Source: Paenibacillus amylolyticus (GTDB lineage Bacteria; Bacillota; Bacilli; Paenibacillales; Paenibacillaceae). Taken from it: a DNA stretch of 64,000 bases. The position numbers and the translations under genes are program-made. Below, piece after piece: positions 1 to 7,961 of the stretch; within the stretch, counting starts at the first letter, position 1, and each line of letters opens with the position of its first letter. The notes below the pieces were generated by a model. That model did no database searches. It saw only the letters and a list, made by a program, of their open reading frames with translations, and was not told where the DNA came from. The stretch lies in the NCBI RefSeq assembly GCF_003719335.1, contig NZ_RIAS01000004.1, positions 248,001-312,000 on the forward strand, in the 5' to 3' direction.

Positions 1-2
1 AG

Positions 3-38
3 GAAGTAACGGGTGCAGAGCTGGATGCGACAGGATAA
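3..38 (+). CDS. C-terminal tail of an upstream gene (partial)
   Basis: One frame is open from the window edge and ends at TAA 36-38, giving the last eleven residues EVTGAELDATG. Gene-like codon use and the absence of any other explanation suggest the end of a gene that starts outside the window. Too little remains to name it, and chance openness cannot be excluded. Confidence 0.3.
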   Translation, partial: EVTGAELDATG

Positions 39-124
39 TATTGTGCATGATTTAGATTGATGTCAATTCTGGTTCGTTCAAAGGTTTAATAAACAAACGA
101 ATAAGCTTGTTATAAGGCACCATA

Positions 125-166
125 AAACAGGACTTGGACTACCATGATGGCATCCAAGTCCTGTTT
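125..166. terminator. Perfect 14-bp hairpin, probable bidirectional terminator
   Basis: Arms 125-138 and 153-166 are perfect inverted repeats (AAACAGGACTTGGA and its complement) around a 14-base loop. On the minus strand the stem is followed by a short T run. It lies between the end of the upstream plus-strand frame and the end of the minus-strand chemotaxis gene, as expected for a shared terminator. The T tracts are weak. Confidence 0.6.
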
Positions 167-239
167 AGTACATACTTCAATCTATTAATAAGGTTTTTAT
201 GTGGATCGTTCGTGTAGGAGTTGTTCTTGTTTCCCTATT

Positions 240-1088
240 TTACTTTTGTACGGAGTAAGTGATTAGCTGCTCAGACAGAGCTTTCATACGTGTGCCCGTA
301 TCATTCAGCTTCTCGATGACATCGGTGAACGATGCAACCAGTGTTGCCTGTTCTTGTGAAGAAGCGGCGATCTGGGATACTTCAACCTCCATCTGCTGAA
401 TCACTTGCTGTACCTCTTTCAAGCTGGCATCAATATCGGTCGTTGCTTGTTTCGCATCAACAGATAGTTTACGCACTTCGGATGCCACGACACCAAACCC
501 GGCACCGGCTTCACCTACACGGGCTGCCTCAATTGCGGCATTCAGGCCAAGCAAGTTGGTCTGTTCGGAAATTTCACGAATGAAACCAGCAACCTTGTTA
601 ATCTGGGATGAGTTCTGGACAGCCAGTCGTGTGTTCTCCAAAATCTGCTCACTGGTAGCCTGCAATTCTTCGGCATGAGCGGCTACATGCTGCACCATGT
701 CAACAAGGTTTGCATTGATGTCTTGATTTTCTTGGACGATGTCCTCCAGTTGATTCTGATTCGATTGGTCATAGGACACACAGAATACAGCAACAACGTT
801 ATTATGATCATCAAAGATAGGAACATTCAGTGTGTCTAGCTCAATTCCATAAATCTCCTTAGGTAGTGTAGAGAGGGTGGCTTCTCTTCCATTTTTCAAA
901 ACGGCGAAGTTTTGAAAGGATTCCAAAAGTCTCATGCCTTTTTCAAAACCAAGATTGAACTTCTCTGTCATAATTACATCTAATACTTTCTCGTGGTCAT
1001 ACACGGTCAGGCTGGCTGGCTCCCGAAGGATTAGACTAATATACGGCAAGGATTTTAACAGTGCATCAATAATGTTTATGTTACTCAT
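240..1088 (-). CDS. Soluble methyl-accepting chemotaxis-type transducer
   Basis: A 282-residue protein with no membrane segment or signal peptide. Residues about 1-115 form a small PAS/GAF-like sensory part. From about residue 120 it is a long helical MCP signalling domain containing the conserved hairpin tip [19 protein letters not shown], the part that contacts CheA and CheW. It is much shorter than classical transmembrane MCPs and lacks a HAMP domain, so it probably senses a cytoplasmic cue. The start ATG at 1088 follows a GAGAGG-like ribosome binding site at a rather long spacing. It is divergent from the Crp/Fnr gene, with no chemotaxis gene next to it. The family call is firm; the ligand is unknown. 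Confidence 0.93.
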   Translation of the reverse strand: MSNINIIDALLKSLPYISLILREPASLTVYDHEKVLDVIMTEKFNLGFEKGMRLLESFQNFAVLKNGREATLSTLPKEIYGIELDTLNVPIFDDHNNVVAVFCVSYDQSNQNQLEDIVQENQDINANLVDMVQHVAAHAEELQATSEQILENTRLAVQNSSQINKVAGFIREISEQTNLLGLNAAIEAARVGEAGAGFGVVASEVRKLSVDAKQATTDIDASLKEVQQVIQQMEVEVSQIAASSQEQATLVASFTDVIEKLNDTGTRMKALSEQLITYSVQK

Positions 1089-1376
1089 GGAACTAAATCA
1101 TCCTCTCAATATTTAAATGTGAAGTGAATTGGAAAATTTGCAGAACCTCTATTGTTCATCGGACAAAAATCGGATATCCTGAATGCTTGATTGCATGAAA
1201 TTCGAACTATTTTCCAAATGAACTTCGAACTTTTTCCCATGTGGTGCGTTTTCTTGGATATTAGTTCTAGTTGTAACTGTTTTTATGCCAATTATTCGTT
1301 GCGAATTTGATTGAAATATAGGACATGTGTCCATTTATTTTGTTAATCAGATAGATCACGTTGGAGGTGGGGTTGG

Positions 1377-2069
1377 ATGAAGGAAGTGTTGAACTTTGAG
1401 CTTATGCGGCAACTTGTGCGGGAGCATGAATTAGATCAGGTGCTGGACGAAACGTTAATAGCCGAGCTGCGTCTGCTGGAGGCGGAGAAGGGCGAGATTA
1501 TTTGTGAAAAAGGAGAACGTCCTGAACGCTTATATTTTCTCGTTGAAGGTAAGCTCAAAATCTTCACAACACTGCCAAATGGCAAGTCACTGTTGCTCAG
1601 ATTCAGTACACCACTTTCCCTTGTGGGTGACTTGGAGCTTGTGAACGGAAAAGAAGCGAACAATATCGTGCAATCTGTGAATCGCAGTTTGTTACTCGCC
1701 ATCAGCTACCGTGTCATTCAGAACACGTATGCCGAGAATCCGAAATTCCTCCATTTTATGCTGAGTCAGGTGACACACAAGCTGTACACGTTCTCCAATC
1801 TGTCGAGCCTGAACATGTTGTATCCTGTTGAAAGCAGGTTTGCCAGCTATATGTTATCTACAGCTGATCAAGATACGGCTGCATCAGAGGAGATTCAGAC
1901 ATCCAAATTGACGGAACTTGCTGATCTGCTGGGTACCAGCTACAGGCATCTCAATCGGGTCATTCAGGACTTGTGCAGACGAGATATTATTCGCAAAGTA
2001 AGACGAAAGATTATCATTCAGAACGTGGAGGAACTGCGAGAGATTGCAGGAGGTAATGTGTACGAGTAA
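1377..2069 (+). CDS. Crp/Fnr-family transcriptional regulator (YeiL-like)
   Basis: A 230-residue protein with an N-terminal cyclic-nucleotide-binding-type beta barrel (about residues 15-130, with the glycine-rich turn EKGERPERLYFLVEGKLKIF) and a C-terminal Crp-type winged helix (about 150-215, recognition helix near GTSYRHLNRVIQDL). There is no N-terminal cysteine cluster, so it is not a classical Fnr iron-sulfur sensor. The arrangement resembles YeiL-type regulators. The ATG follows GGAGGTGG at good spacing. It stands alone between the divergent MCP gene and a shared terminator with pepT, so its targets cannot be deduced from context. Confidence 0.9.
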   Translation: MKEVLNFELMRQLVREHELDQVLDETLIAELRLLEAEKGEIICEKGERPERLYFLVEGKLKIFTTLPNGKSLLLRFSTPLSLVGDLELVNGKEANNIVQSVNRSLLLAISYRVIQNTYAENPKFLHFMLSQVTHKLYTFSNLSSLNMLYPVESRFASYMLSTADQDTAASEEIQTSKLTELADLLGTSYRHLNRVIQDLCRRDIIRKVRRKIIIQNVEELREIAGGNVYE

Positions 2070-2181
2070 ATTGCAGGAGATCATAGTACGAATAAGTAAG
2101 TGTCTTTGCACCATGCAACGTTGTTCGCTGACTTACTTTACATTCCTTGTACCCCGCATGTTCAATCCCGCCCGTCATAAT

Positions 2182-2218
2182 AAAAAGAGCACCCTTCAAC
2201 GAATAAGGTGCTCTTTTT
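2182..2218. terminator. Bidirectional terminator between the Crp/Fnr gene and pepT
   Basis: Arms AAAAAGAGCACC (2182-2193) and GGTGCTCTTTTT (2207-2218) are perfect complements with a 13-base loop, and T runs exist on both strands. It lies between two convergent genes and can end both transcripts. Confidence 0.9.
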
Positions 2219-2265
2219 CATTTGGTCTTATATATATGAATCGACCTTGGTCCTATCTGCTTCGA

Positions 2266-3504
2266 TCAGACATTTCCCTGCTGCTCAAATAATTGTGCAA
2301 TCTCCACAATGACCTGTGTGGCCTTTACCATATTATCTACCGATACGTATTCGAACTTGCCGTGGTAATTTTCCCCGCCCGTGAAGATATTCGGTGTTGG
2401 CATGCCCATGTAGGAGAGCTGGGAGCCGTCTGTTCCTCCCCGAATTGGGCGAATAATTGGCTCGATACCCAGTTTTGTCATAGCTTCGTGCGCGATATCA
2501 ACGATCTGGCGAACCGGCTCAATTTTTTCACGCATATTATAGTACTGGTCGTTCATCTCTACCGTAACACTTTTATCTCCATACTTCGCTTGCAGTTCGC
2601 TTGTGATGTTTAACAGGTTGGTTTTGCGTGCTTCAAACTTCTCCCGATCAAAATCGCGAATAATATAGTGCATCTTCGTCAGCTCTACATCACCTTCCAT
2701 CGCCAGCAGGTGGTAGAAGCCTTCATAACCTTCAGTCGATTCAGGTGCTTCCTCTACAGGTAGCTTGCTGTTTAACTCCATCGCGATTTTCAGTGAATTC
2801 ACCATTTTGCCTTTTGCCGTGCCGGGATGCACATTCGTACCACGTACCGTAATCTTGGCCGCTGCCGCGTTAAAACTCTCATATTCCAGTTCCCCCAGTG
2901 GCCCACCGTCTACGGTAAACGCATATTTAGCACCAAAGGCAGCGACATCAAACTTGTGTGGACCGCGGCCGATCTCTTCATCGGGAGTAAAAGCAACCCG
3001 AATCTTGCCGTGTTTCACTTCCGGGTGCTCCATCAGATAAGCCATCGCGGTCATGATCTCGGCAATCCCTGCTTTATTATCTGCACCTAGCAGTGTTGTG
3101 CCGTCGGTGGTAATCAACGTATGGCCTTTATACTCATGGAGTTCCGGGAAGTCTTTGGTGGACAAAATAACGTCCAGTTCTCGGTTCAGCACGAGATCTG
3201 CACCGTCATAGTTCTCGACAATCTGTGGTTTTACATTTTTTCCGGTAAAGTCGGTGGCTGTGTCGAGATGAGCGAGGAATCCAATGACAGGCACATCCTT
3301 GTCCGTATTGGACGGAAGGGTAGCCATTACGTAGCCGTTCTCATCCATCGTAACTTCTTGCAGTCCGATGGAGGTACATTCTTCAACAAGCACCTTGCCC
3401 AGCGCCAGTTGTCCGGGCGTGGATGGGCAGGTGTCACTATTTTCATCGGATTGGGTATCCATCTTTACGTATGTGCTGAGTCTCTGAATCAATATATCTT
3501 TCAA
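2266..3504 (-). CDS. pepT: Peptidase T (tripeptide aminopeptidase, M20B)
   Basis: A cytosolic zinc aminopeptidase that releases the N-terminal residue of tripeptides. All M20 metal-site motifs are visible: AHLDTATD (His near 79), [20 protein letters not shown] with the catalytic Glu pair, VDGGP, and a C-terminal NYHGKFE histidine. The open frame extends to 3669, but the start is taken as TTG at 3504. It follows AAAGGAG at ideal spacing and gives 412 residues, matching the family's usual 408-410. The upstream extension is not PepT-like. Single gene, ended by the shared terminator at 2182-2218. Confidence 0.96.
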   Translation of the reverse strand: MKDILIQRLSTYVKMDTQSDENSDTCPSTPGQLALGKVLVEECTSIGLQEVTMDENGYVMATLPSNTDKDVPVIGFLAHLDTATDFTGKNVKPQIVENYDGADLVLNRELDVILSTKDFPELHEYKGHTLITTDGTTLLGADNKAGIAEIMTAMAYLMEHPEVKHGKIRVAFTPDEEIGRGPHKFDVAAFGAKYAFTVDGGPLGELEYESFNAAAAKITVRGTNVHPGTAKGKMVNSLKIAMELNSKLPVEEAPESTEGYEGFYHLLAMEGDVELTKMHYIIRDFDREKFEARKTNLLNITSELQAKYGDKSVTVEMNDQYYNMREKIEPVRQIVDIAHEAMTKLGIEPIIRPIRGGTDGSQLSYMGMPTPNIFTGGENYHGKFEYVSVDNMVKATQVIVEIAQLFEQQGNV

Positions 3505-3825
3505 GTGTAATCGCTCCTTTATGGGTAATATATAGGTTGAATATGATGTGCCAGGCAAGACAAGTGTAACGTTATCATTCGATCGCATTATCTTCAGGGA
3601 ATCGGGTACTCCAGAATGTCTTTGCGTTTTGCTGGATTTTGAATTTTGACATCCTCTTGAGCCTTTCAAAACGGAAGCCTATTGGTAGGATATCCCTTTT
3701 GGCGGGCTCGTAACGCTATCATACCATGTTTTGGCCTGGTTACGAGAAGGGTATTCTGCTGACGCGATGGAATGTGATATGAAGCTGAGAAGACTGCCTG
3801 TGGAAGGGCACAAAAAAGTGCGTAC
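3505..3825. other. Divergent intergenic region with an imperfect hairpin
   Basis: No gene is seen here. CTCGTAAC (3707-3714) pairs with GTTACGAG (3739-3746), and CCCTT (3694-3698) pairs with AAGGG (3747-3751) across an 8-base asymmetric bulge, giving an imperfect stem. There is no T run, so it is unlikely to be a terminator. The pepT promoter should lie in the first part, but no clear -35/-10 pair stands out. Confidence 0.35.
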
Positions 3826-3854
3826 TTGAATTTTTGAACCTCAGGTTCATAATA
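3826..3854 (+). promoter_or_regulatory. Promoter with 15-bp palindromic operator in the spacer
   Basis: TTGAAT (3826-3831) and CATAAT (3848-3853) are spaced by 16 bases. TGAACCTCAGGTTCA (3835-3849), a perfect 7-1-7 palindrome, fills the spacer. This fits a repressor or MerR-type activator site controlling the tautomerase/NamA pair. The regulator is not identified in the window. Confidence 0.55.
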
Positions 3855-3881
3855 GCTATGAAGAAAGGATGTGTTTAGATC

Positions 3882-4076
3882 ATGCCATTTATTACAGTGA
3901 AGATGCTGGAAGGCAAAACAAAGGAGCAGAAGCGCCAGTTGATCGAACGAATGACCGAGGTTGCTTGCGATACGCTGGGTGTGGAAGCAAGTAAGGTTTT
4001 TATTTTCATAGAGGATTTGGAGCAAGATAACTACGGCAAAAACGGGAAAATGTTCTCCGATCAGGAACCAAACTGA
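3882..4076 (+). CDS. 4-oxalocrotonate tautomerase family protein
   Basis: A 64-residue protein starting MPFITVKMLEGKT, so Pro2 becomes the N-terminal catalytic base after methionine removal. Length and the conserved amphipathic helix (EQKRQLIERMTEVAC) fit the 4-OT/YwhB-like tautomerases that act as hexamers in the cytosol. The natural substrate of stand-alone bacillar members is unclear. The gene lies 74 bp ahead of namA in the same direction, so the two are probably one operon for reactive enone or quinone handling. The ATG is preceded by AAAGGATG at a rather long spacing. Confidence 0.9.
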   Translation: MPFITVKMLEGKTKEQKRQLIERMTEVACDTLGVEASKVFIFIEDLEQDNYGKNGKMFSDQEPN

Positions 4077-4150
4077 TTAAGTTCGGGCGGATGACATATT
4101 CACGCAGCTGAACTACAAATATAAACCTTGGATAGGAGTTGTACTTAACA

Positions 4151-5185
4151 ATGGCAGAGCAGTTATTCTCACCTTATCAATTCAAAAGCCTAGAGTTACA
4201 GAACCGTGTCGTTATGGCGCCCATGTGCCAATATTCGGTCACAGCCAAGGACGGCATCCCGAATGACTGGCATCAGGTTCACTATGTGAGCCGTGCCGTT
4301 GGTGGAACAGGACTGATTATTATCGAGATGACGGACGTCGATCCGGATGGACGCATTACGGACAATGACCTTGGGATCTGGTCAGATGAACATATCCCGG
4401 CCTTTACCAAGCTGGTGGAGGGAATACATGCCCATGGCTCTAAAGTGGCGATCCAGATCGCACATGCAGGACGTAAAGCCGAGGATGCGCCCCAGCCTGT
4501 TGCTCCATCTGTTGTCACGTTCCCGGGAGAAAAATATAAAGAGCCGCGTGCGTTGACCACCGAAGAAGTGGAAGCGATGGTACAGAAGTTTGCAGATGGC
4601 GTGCGTCGCGCGGTTCGGGCGGGCGTGGATGCAATTGAGCTTCATGGTGCGCATGGTTATCTGATTCACCAATTTCATTCTCCGCTGATGAATCATCGCG
4701 AGGATGTGTATGGACAAGATCTGTCTCGTTTTGGCGCAGAGGTGATTCATGCGGTGAAAAAAGAAATGCCTGCTGACATGCCGCTAATTATGCGAATCTC
4801 TGCGGTGGAATATGCGGACGGGGGGTATGATCTCGATCATATGATTGAGATCGGTCGTGCCTATCAGGAAGCAGGCGTGGACATGTTCCACGTCAGCTCC
4901 GGGGGCGAGGGGCCATCCGGTCAGCGTAAACCTGGTAACTATCCGGGGTATCAGGTTCCTTTTGCCCGTCGTTTCCGGGAAGAGTTGAAGGCGCCTGTCA
5001 TCGCTGTAGGCATGCTGGAGGATGCAGCACTGGCACAGTCTGTAATCGGTAATGGTGATGCTGATTTGGTTGCGATTGGAAGAGGTATGTTGCGTGACCC
5101 ATACTGGGCTAATCATGCAGCCCTTGAGCTGGGCGTTAACAAGGAGCAGGCGGCGATTGCCGAGCAATACTCCCGTGGATATTAA
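4151..5185 (+). CDS. namA: NADPH dehydrogenase / old yellow enzyme NamA (YqjM-like)
   Basis: A 344-residue FMN-dependent ene-reductase that reduces alpha,beta-unsaturated aldehydes, ketones, quinones and nitro compounds with NADPH. Diagnostic YqjM-class features are seen: VVMAPMCQYS near the N-terminus (flavin-tuning Cys), the HxxH-type active-site segment ELHGAHGYLIHQFHSP, LIMRISA, and the C-terminal LVAIGRGMLRDPYW phosphate-binding region. The start ATG at 4151 is preferred because the upstream in-frame TTG at 4139 abuts the AGGAG (4134-4138). Probably co-transcribed with the tautomerase. No strong terminator is seen directly after it; the repeat region follows. Confidence 0.95.
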   Translation: MAEQLFSPYQFKSLELQNRVVMAPMCQYSVTAKDGIPNDWHQVHYVSRAVGGTGLIIIEMTDVDPDGRITDNDLGIWSDEHIPAFTKLVEGIHAHGSKVAIQIAHAGRKAEDAPQPVAPSVVTFPGEKYKEPRALTTEEVEAMVQKFADGVRRAVRAGVDAIELHGAHGYLIHQFHSPLMNHREDVYGQDLSRFGAEVIHAVKKEMPADMPLIMRISAVEYADGGYDLDHMIEIGRAYQEAGVDMFHVSSGGEGPSGQRKPGNYPGYQVPFARRFREELKAPVIAVGMLEDAALAQSVIGNGDADLVAIGRGMLRDPYWANHAALELGVNKEQAAIAEQYSRGY

Positions 5186-5349
5186 AGGTTCTGTTGGCTG
5201 ACGCCTACTATCAGGAAGCAGGACACCGGGTACTGAGTGCTGGGAAAGTGATCCTGCGGCTTATTTATAGATAGGGATGCCCAGGGAGCATATTCGTATG
5301 GTCCCTGGATATGATTATAGATTTTAGAGAGCTGTGGAGTATCGTGAGA

Positions 5350-5600
5350 TGGTATGAACATGAATATGAATATGAATATGAGTATCAGCATGAGTATAAG
5401 TACTAGTGTAAGTATAAGTGTGGACATGAGTGCTAGGGTGAGGCAGGAGCAAGCAGCAATGTGAGTATGAGCAAGAGTATGAGTAAGAGTAAGAGTAGGA
5501 GTAGGAGCAGGAGCAGGAGCAGGAGTAACAGTAACAGTAAAGTATTGGTAAGCGTAAGCGTAGTGGTGAACGTCAGAGTAGGAGCGGTGTGAGTTTAGAG
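5350..5600. repeat. Degenerate hexanucleotide-period repeat tract
   Basis: About 250 bases of G/A/T-rich sequence built from drifting 6-base words (for example GAATAT, GAGTAT, AAGTAT, AGGAGC, AGTAAC). The minus strand is open only because the period is a multiple of three, yielding Leu/Thr/Ile/Phe repeats that do not look like a real protein. The tract ends about 40 bases before the first 195-bp quartet element. Confidence 0.8.
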
Positions 5601-5639
5601 TAAGGGTGTTCATATAGGGTAAAACGGGTGTGGTGAGCG

Positions 5640-5834
5640 CTAACGATCAGGAGAAACCTTATTTAGGCAAATGGAAGCTTCCAACATTTCTAACGATCAC
5701 CAGAGACGTTATTTGGCTAATTTTGCTTCATTGGAGACGGTTTTTCAGGTTTTTCGATGAAATAAGCTCACTGGAGATCGTTAGAATTTTGAGAGCCCCT
5801 TTTAGGGGCAAATAAGGTTCGTGGTGATCGTTAG
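5640..5834. repeat. 195-bp palindromic quartet element, copy A
   Basis: Four 25-base units of form CTAACGATC-N10-YTATTT: forward at 5640-5664 and 5690-5714, inverted at 5760-5784 and 5810-5834. The unit starts are 50 bases apart in each half and the central gap is 45 bases. The outer forward and outer inverted units share the variant AACCTTATTT, as expected if they pair. Spacers hold small inverted repeats (GGAAGCTTCC; CCCCTTTTAGGGG). No open frame is convincing. Copies B and C have exactly the same geometry. Confidence 0.9.
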
Positions 5835-5918
5835 AAGTTCAGTTCTATATTTTGATTTGCCACAATACTTCGCATTGTGTTTTCTTGAATCGTTTGTGAA
5901 TCGTTCGTGGTAGCTGAC

Positions 5919-5980
5919 TGGGTTAACCGGTGTTATTGGCTGCATATTGATACAATGAAAAGTGAACACCCGGTTAACTC
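5919..5980. repeat. Long imperfect inverted repeat
   Basis: Arms 5919-5934 (TGGGTTAACCGGTGTT) and 5964-5980 are complementary except for one extra base and one mismatch, with a 29-base loop. No T run follows, so it is not an obvious terminator. It may be a transcript-end structure for namA or the methyltransferase gene, or a protein-binding palindrome. After it, up to 6152, short direct repeats of GCCTAGT occur but no gene is seen. Confidence 0.5.
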
Positions 5981-6152
5981 ACAGCATTGCATACTTCTTT
6001 CTACATTCTCCGAACAATCGTAAGATTGGAGATTCGTAACTTTAAACGAATACAATGGGCGAACTCAAACGACGAGCCATAAACGTAGCTGTCAGCCTAG
6101 TTCAGTTCGGCCTAGTATAGCCTAGTTCAAATAGCGCACCAAACTCATATAA

Positions 6153-6920
6153 CTAACTCTTGCGCCTTGCTTCATATACGAACTTTTGGCTGGAATGTGT
6201 AGGGGATTGCCCGGGATTAAAATCTGCATAGACTTCAATATCGGTGAATCCAATCTTCTCCAACACAAGACGTAACTCCTCCATGCCATACCATCTTAGG
6301 GTGAGTTCCTGCATCTCTGTGCCTACGAGTTTGCCTTGGTGCCATTGTTCGTAGCGAATCAGGTTTGTTTTGTACTGATGAAGCAGATTAACTTCGGTCG
6401 TTCTCACTTCAACTGTAATCGTGTCACCATCGGGTAAGTGGATAGTTGAAGTATCGATCGAAGCGGGTTGAGTTATGTCAGGCAAAAAGAGATCAAAGAT
6501 TAACTTGCCCCCTGGTTCCAGGTGATCATACAGATTTTGCAAAACTTGAATAGAAGAACTACGATCCTGAATAAGCATCAGTGAACCGCTTGGAATAATA
6601 ATGGCTTCGTACCGATAGGGAAGCTGCAAATTTACGAGATCGGCTACAAATAGCTCAGGCATAGGTAGATTACGTTCGGTACATCGAAAACGGCAGGATT
6701 GAACCATAGCTTCCGAATAATCGACTCCATTCACTTTCAACCCTGTTTCGAGTAATGGAATGAGCATTCGGCCTGAACCTGACATCGCTTCAAGGATGCG
6801 TCCGTTGCAATGTTGCAGCAGGTTGCTGTAAAATTCAATATCGCCTCCCAAGGAGTGTCCAATAGGCTTGGTCATATCGTATACCTTGGTGCATAAAGGG
6901 CCGTAATAACTGAATGACAT
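6153..6920 (-). CDS. Class I SAM-dependent methyltransferase
   Basis: A 255-residue protein with a Rossmann-type methyltransferase core. Motif I appears as ILEAMSGSGRMLIPLLETGL (about residues 42-61), an acidic motif follows in NGVDYSEAM, and post-motifs lie in VADLVNLQLPY and HLEPGGKLIFDLF. The C-terminal part carries a beta-rich segment typical of small-molecule methyltransferases. Substrate cannot be deduced. Note that the usual GxGxG of motif I is SGSGR here. Stand-alone gene transcribed toward the repeat region. Confidence 0.88.
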   Translation of the reverse strand: MSFSYYGPLCTKVYDMTKPIGHSLGGDIEFYSNLLQHCNGRILEAMSGSGRMLIPLLETGLKVNGVDYSEAMVQSCRFRCTERNLPMPELFVADLVNLQLPYRYEAIIIPSGSLMLIQDRSSSIQVLQNLYDHLEPGGKLIFDLFLPDITQPASIDTSTIHLPDGDTITVEVRTTEVNLLHQYKTNLIRYEQWHQGKLVGTEMQELTLRWYGMEELRLVLEKIGFTDIEVYADFNPGQSPTHSSQKFVYEARRKS

Positions 6921-7114
6921 TGTGTAATACCTCCACTAGTAAGTATGTTTAATACAGAAGTGTGGAAGGTGAATTTTTGCGGAACTATCCCTTCCAGCAA
7001 AAGTGTTTGGAAATGGGTTTTTCAGAGCAGACTATCATAGGAATCACACACCTTATATGTAAGATAAACCCATTATAGGTTGAGTTAGAAAAAAGCGTCA
7101 AGGAGGCACCATGA

Positions 7115-7534
7115 ATGGAATCATCACCAACAGCATTACCAGATATTAAGGAAGAACTTGTATTGATGGCACCTGCGGAAAAGGTATGGCCGAAGGTCTC
7201 AACAGCGGAAGGTCTGGGGTCATGGTTCATGCCCAGCGACCTGGAGCCTGTTGAAGGACAAGAATTCACACTGGAAGCGGGGCCGTTTGGACAGTCTCCT
7301 TGCCAAGTGATTGAAGTGAAGCCGCAGCAAAAATTGGCCTTTCGCTGGGGTAAAGACTGGACGTTGACATTTGAACTCGCAGAACAAGCGGAAGGCACCC
7401 ATTTTACATTGATTCATAGCGGCTGGGATGCGGATAAACTGACTGAATTCGGACAGGCTCACGCAGTGATCCGCGAACGTATGGCTCAAGGTTGGGCCGG
7501 TCTTGTACAGAAGTTGGCCGAAGCCGTCAAGTAA
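7115..7534 (+). CDS. SRPBCC / AHSA1-like domain protein
   Basis: A 139-residue single-domain protein of the START/AHSA1 (activator of Hsp90 ATPase homologue 1-like) group: an N-terminal beta strand and helix (LVLMAPAEKVWPKVSTAEGL), the GPFGQSP turn, a central beta sheet, and a long C-terminal helix (ERMAQGWAGLVQKLAEAVK). Such proteins bind hydrophobic ligands; the ligand here is unknown. The ATG at 7115 follows AAGGAGG by 8 bases. An overlapping out-of-frame ATG at 7111 opens only a 12-codon frame. Divergent from the methyltransferase. Confidence 0.85.
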   Translation: MESSPTALPDIKEELVLMAPAEKVWPKVSTAEGLGSWFMPSDLEPVEGQEFTLEAGPFGQSPCQVIEVKPQQKLAFRWGKDWTLTFELAEQAEGTHFTLIHSGWDADKLTEFGQAHAVIRERMAQGWAGLVQKLAEAVK

Positions 7535-7736
7535 AGCTTAAAACGCCGCCGAATATGATGAAATGGATGATGTGCGTTGCGTAGCTAAATAAGGAAGTTA
7601 TGAAGCGATGCTAGGCTGTTAATTCGGACGAACATAGGAAGCCGTGAATGGATGACAGGCTATCGTTAGATTAACAGAGAACGTTATGATAGGTAGGTGT
7701 AATTCCCTGCAAGACTTACCCTACGAGCATCACTTG

Positions 7737-7789
7737 AGCCCCGGCTTCTCCCTGGTTTCCATCTGGCGAGAATAAGTCCGGGGCTTTTG
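7737..7789 (+). terminator. Long-loop hairpin, possible terminator
   Basis: AGCCCCGG (7737-7744) pairs with CCGGGGCT (7778-7785), and an inner TTCTC/GAGAA pair extends the stem. It is followed by TTTT only, so termination would be modest. The rest of the gap 7535-7961 shows no gene. Confidence 0.5.
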
Positions 7790-7961
7790 GGCTGCAATTT
7801 CCCATAAGAAAGCCTCAAAAGTATTTTTTTGCTATCAAATGGGCTAAAACTGCTCATGAACTATTTCCGTGAGCACCGGAAACGTGTAACATGGATCTTA
7901 TAGAAATAAATCGACAAAAAGTGATATCTGTCGCTGTAATGAGGGTGGAAGGAATACATAG

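Noticed and set aside
1149..1334. 61-codon minus-strand frame upstream of the Crp/Fnr gene
   Set aside because: No ribosome binding site or similarity; it lies in a divergent promoter region.
3690..3755. Hairpin between pepT and the tautomerase gene as a terminator
   Set aside because: No T run follows on either strand and it lies in a divergent promoter region.
5182..5613. 143-codon minus-strand frame over the hexamer tract
   Set aside because: It encodes only Leu/Thr/Ile/Phe repeats because the repeat period is six; no real protein character.
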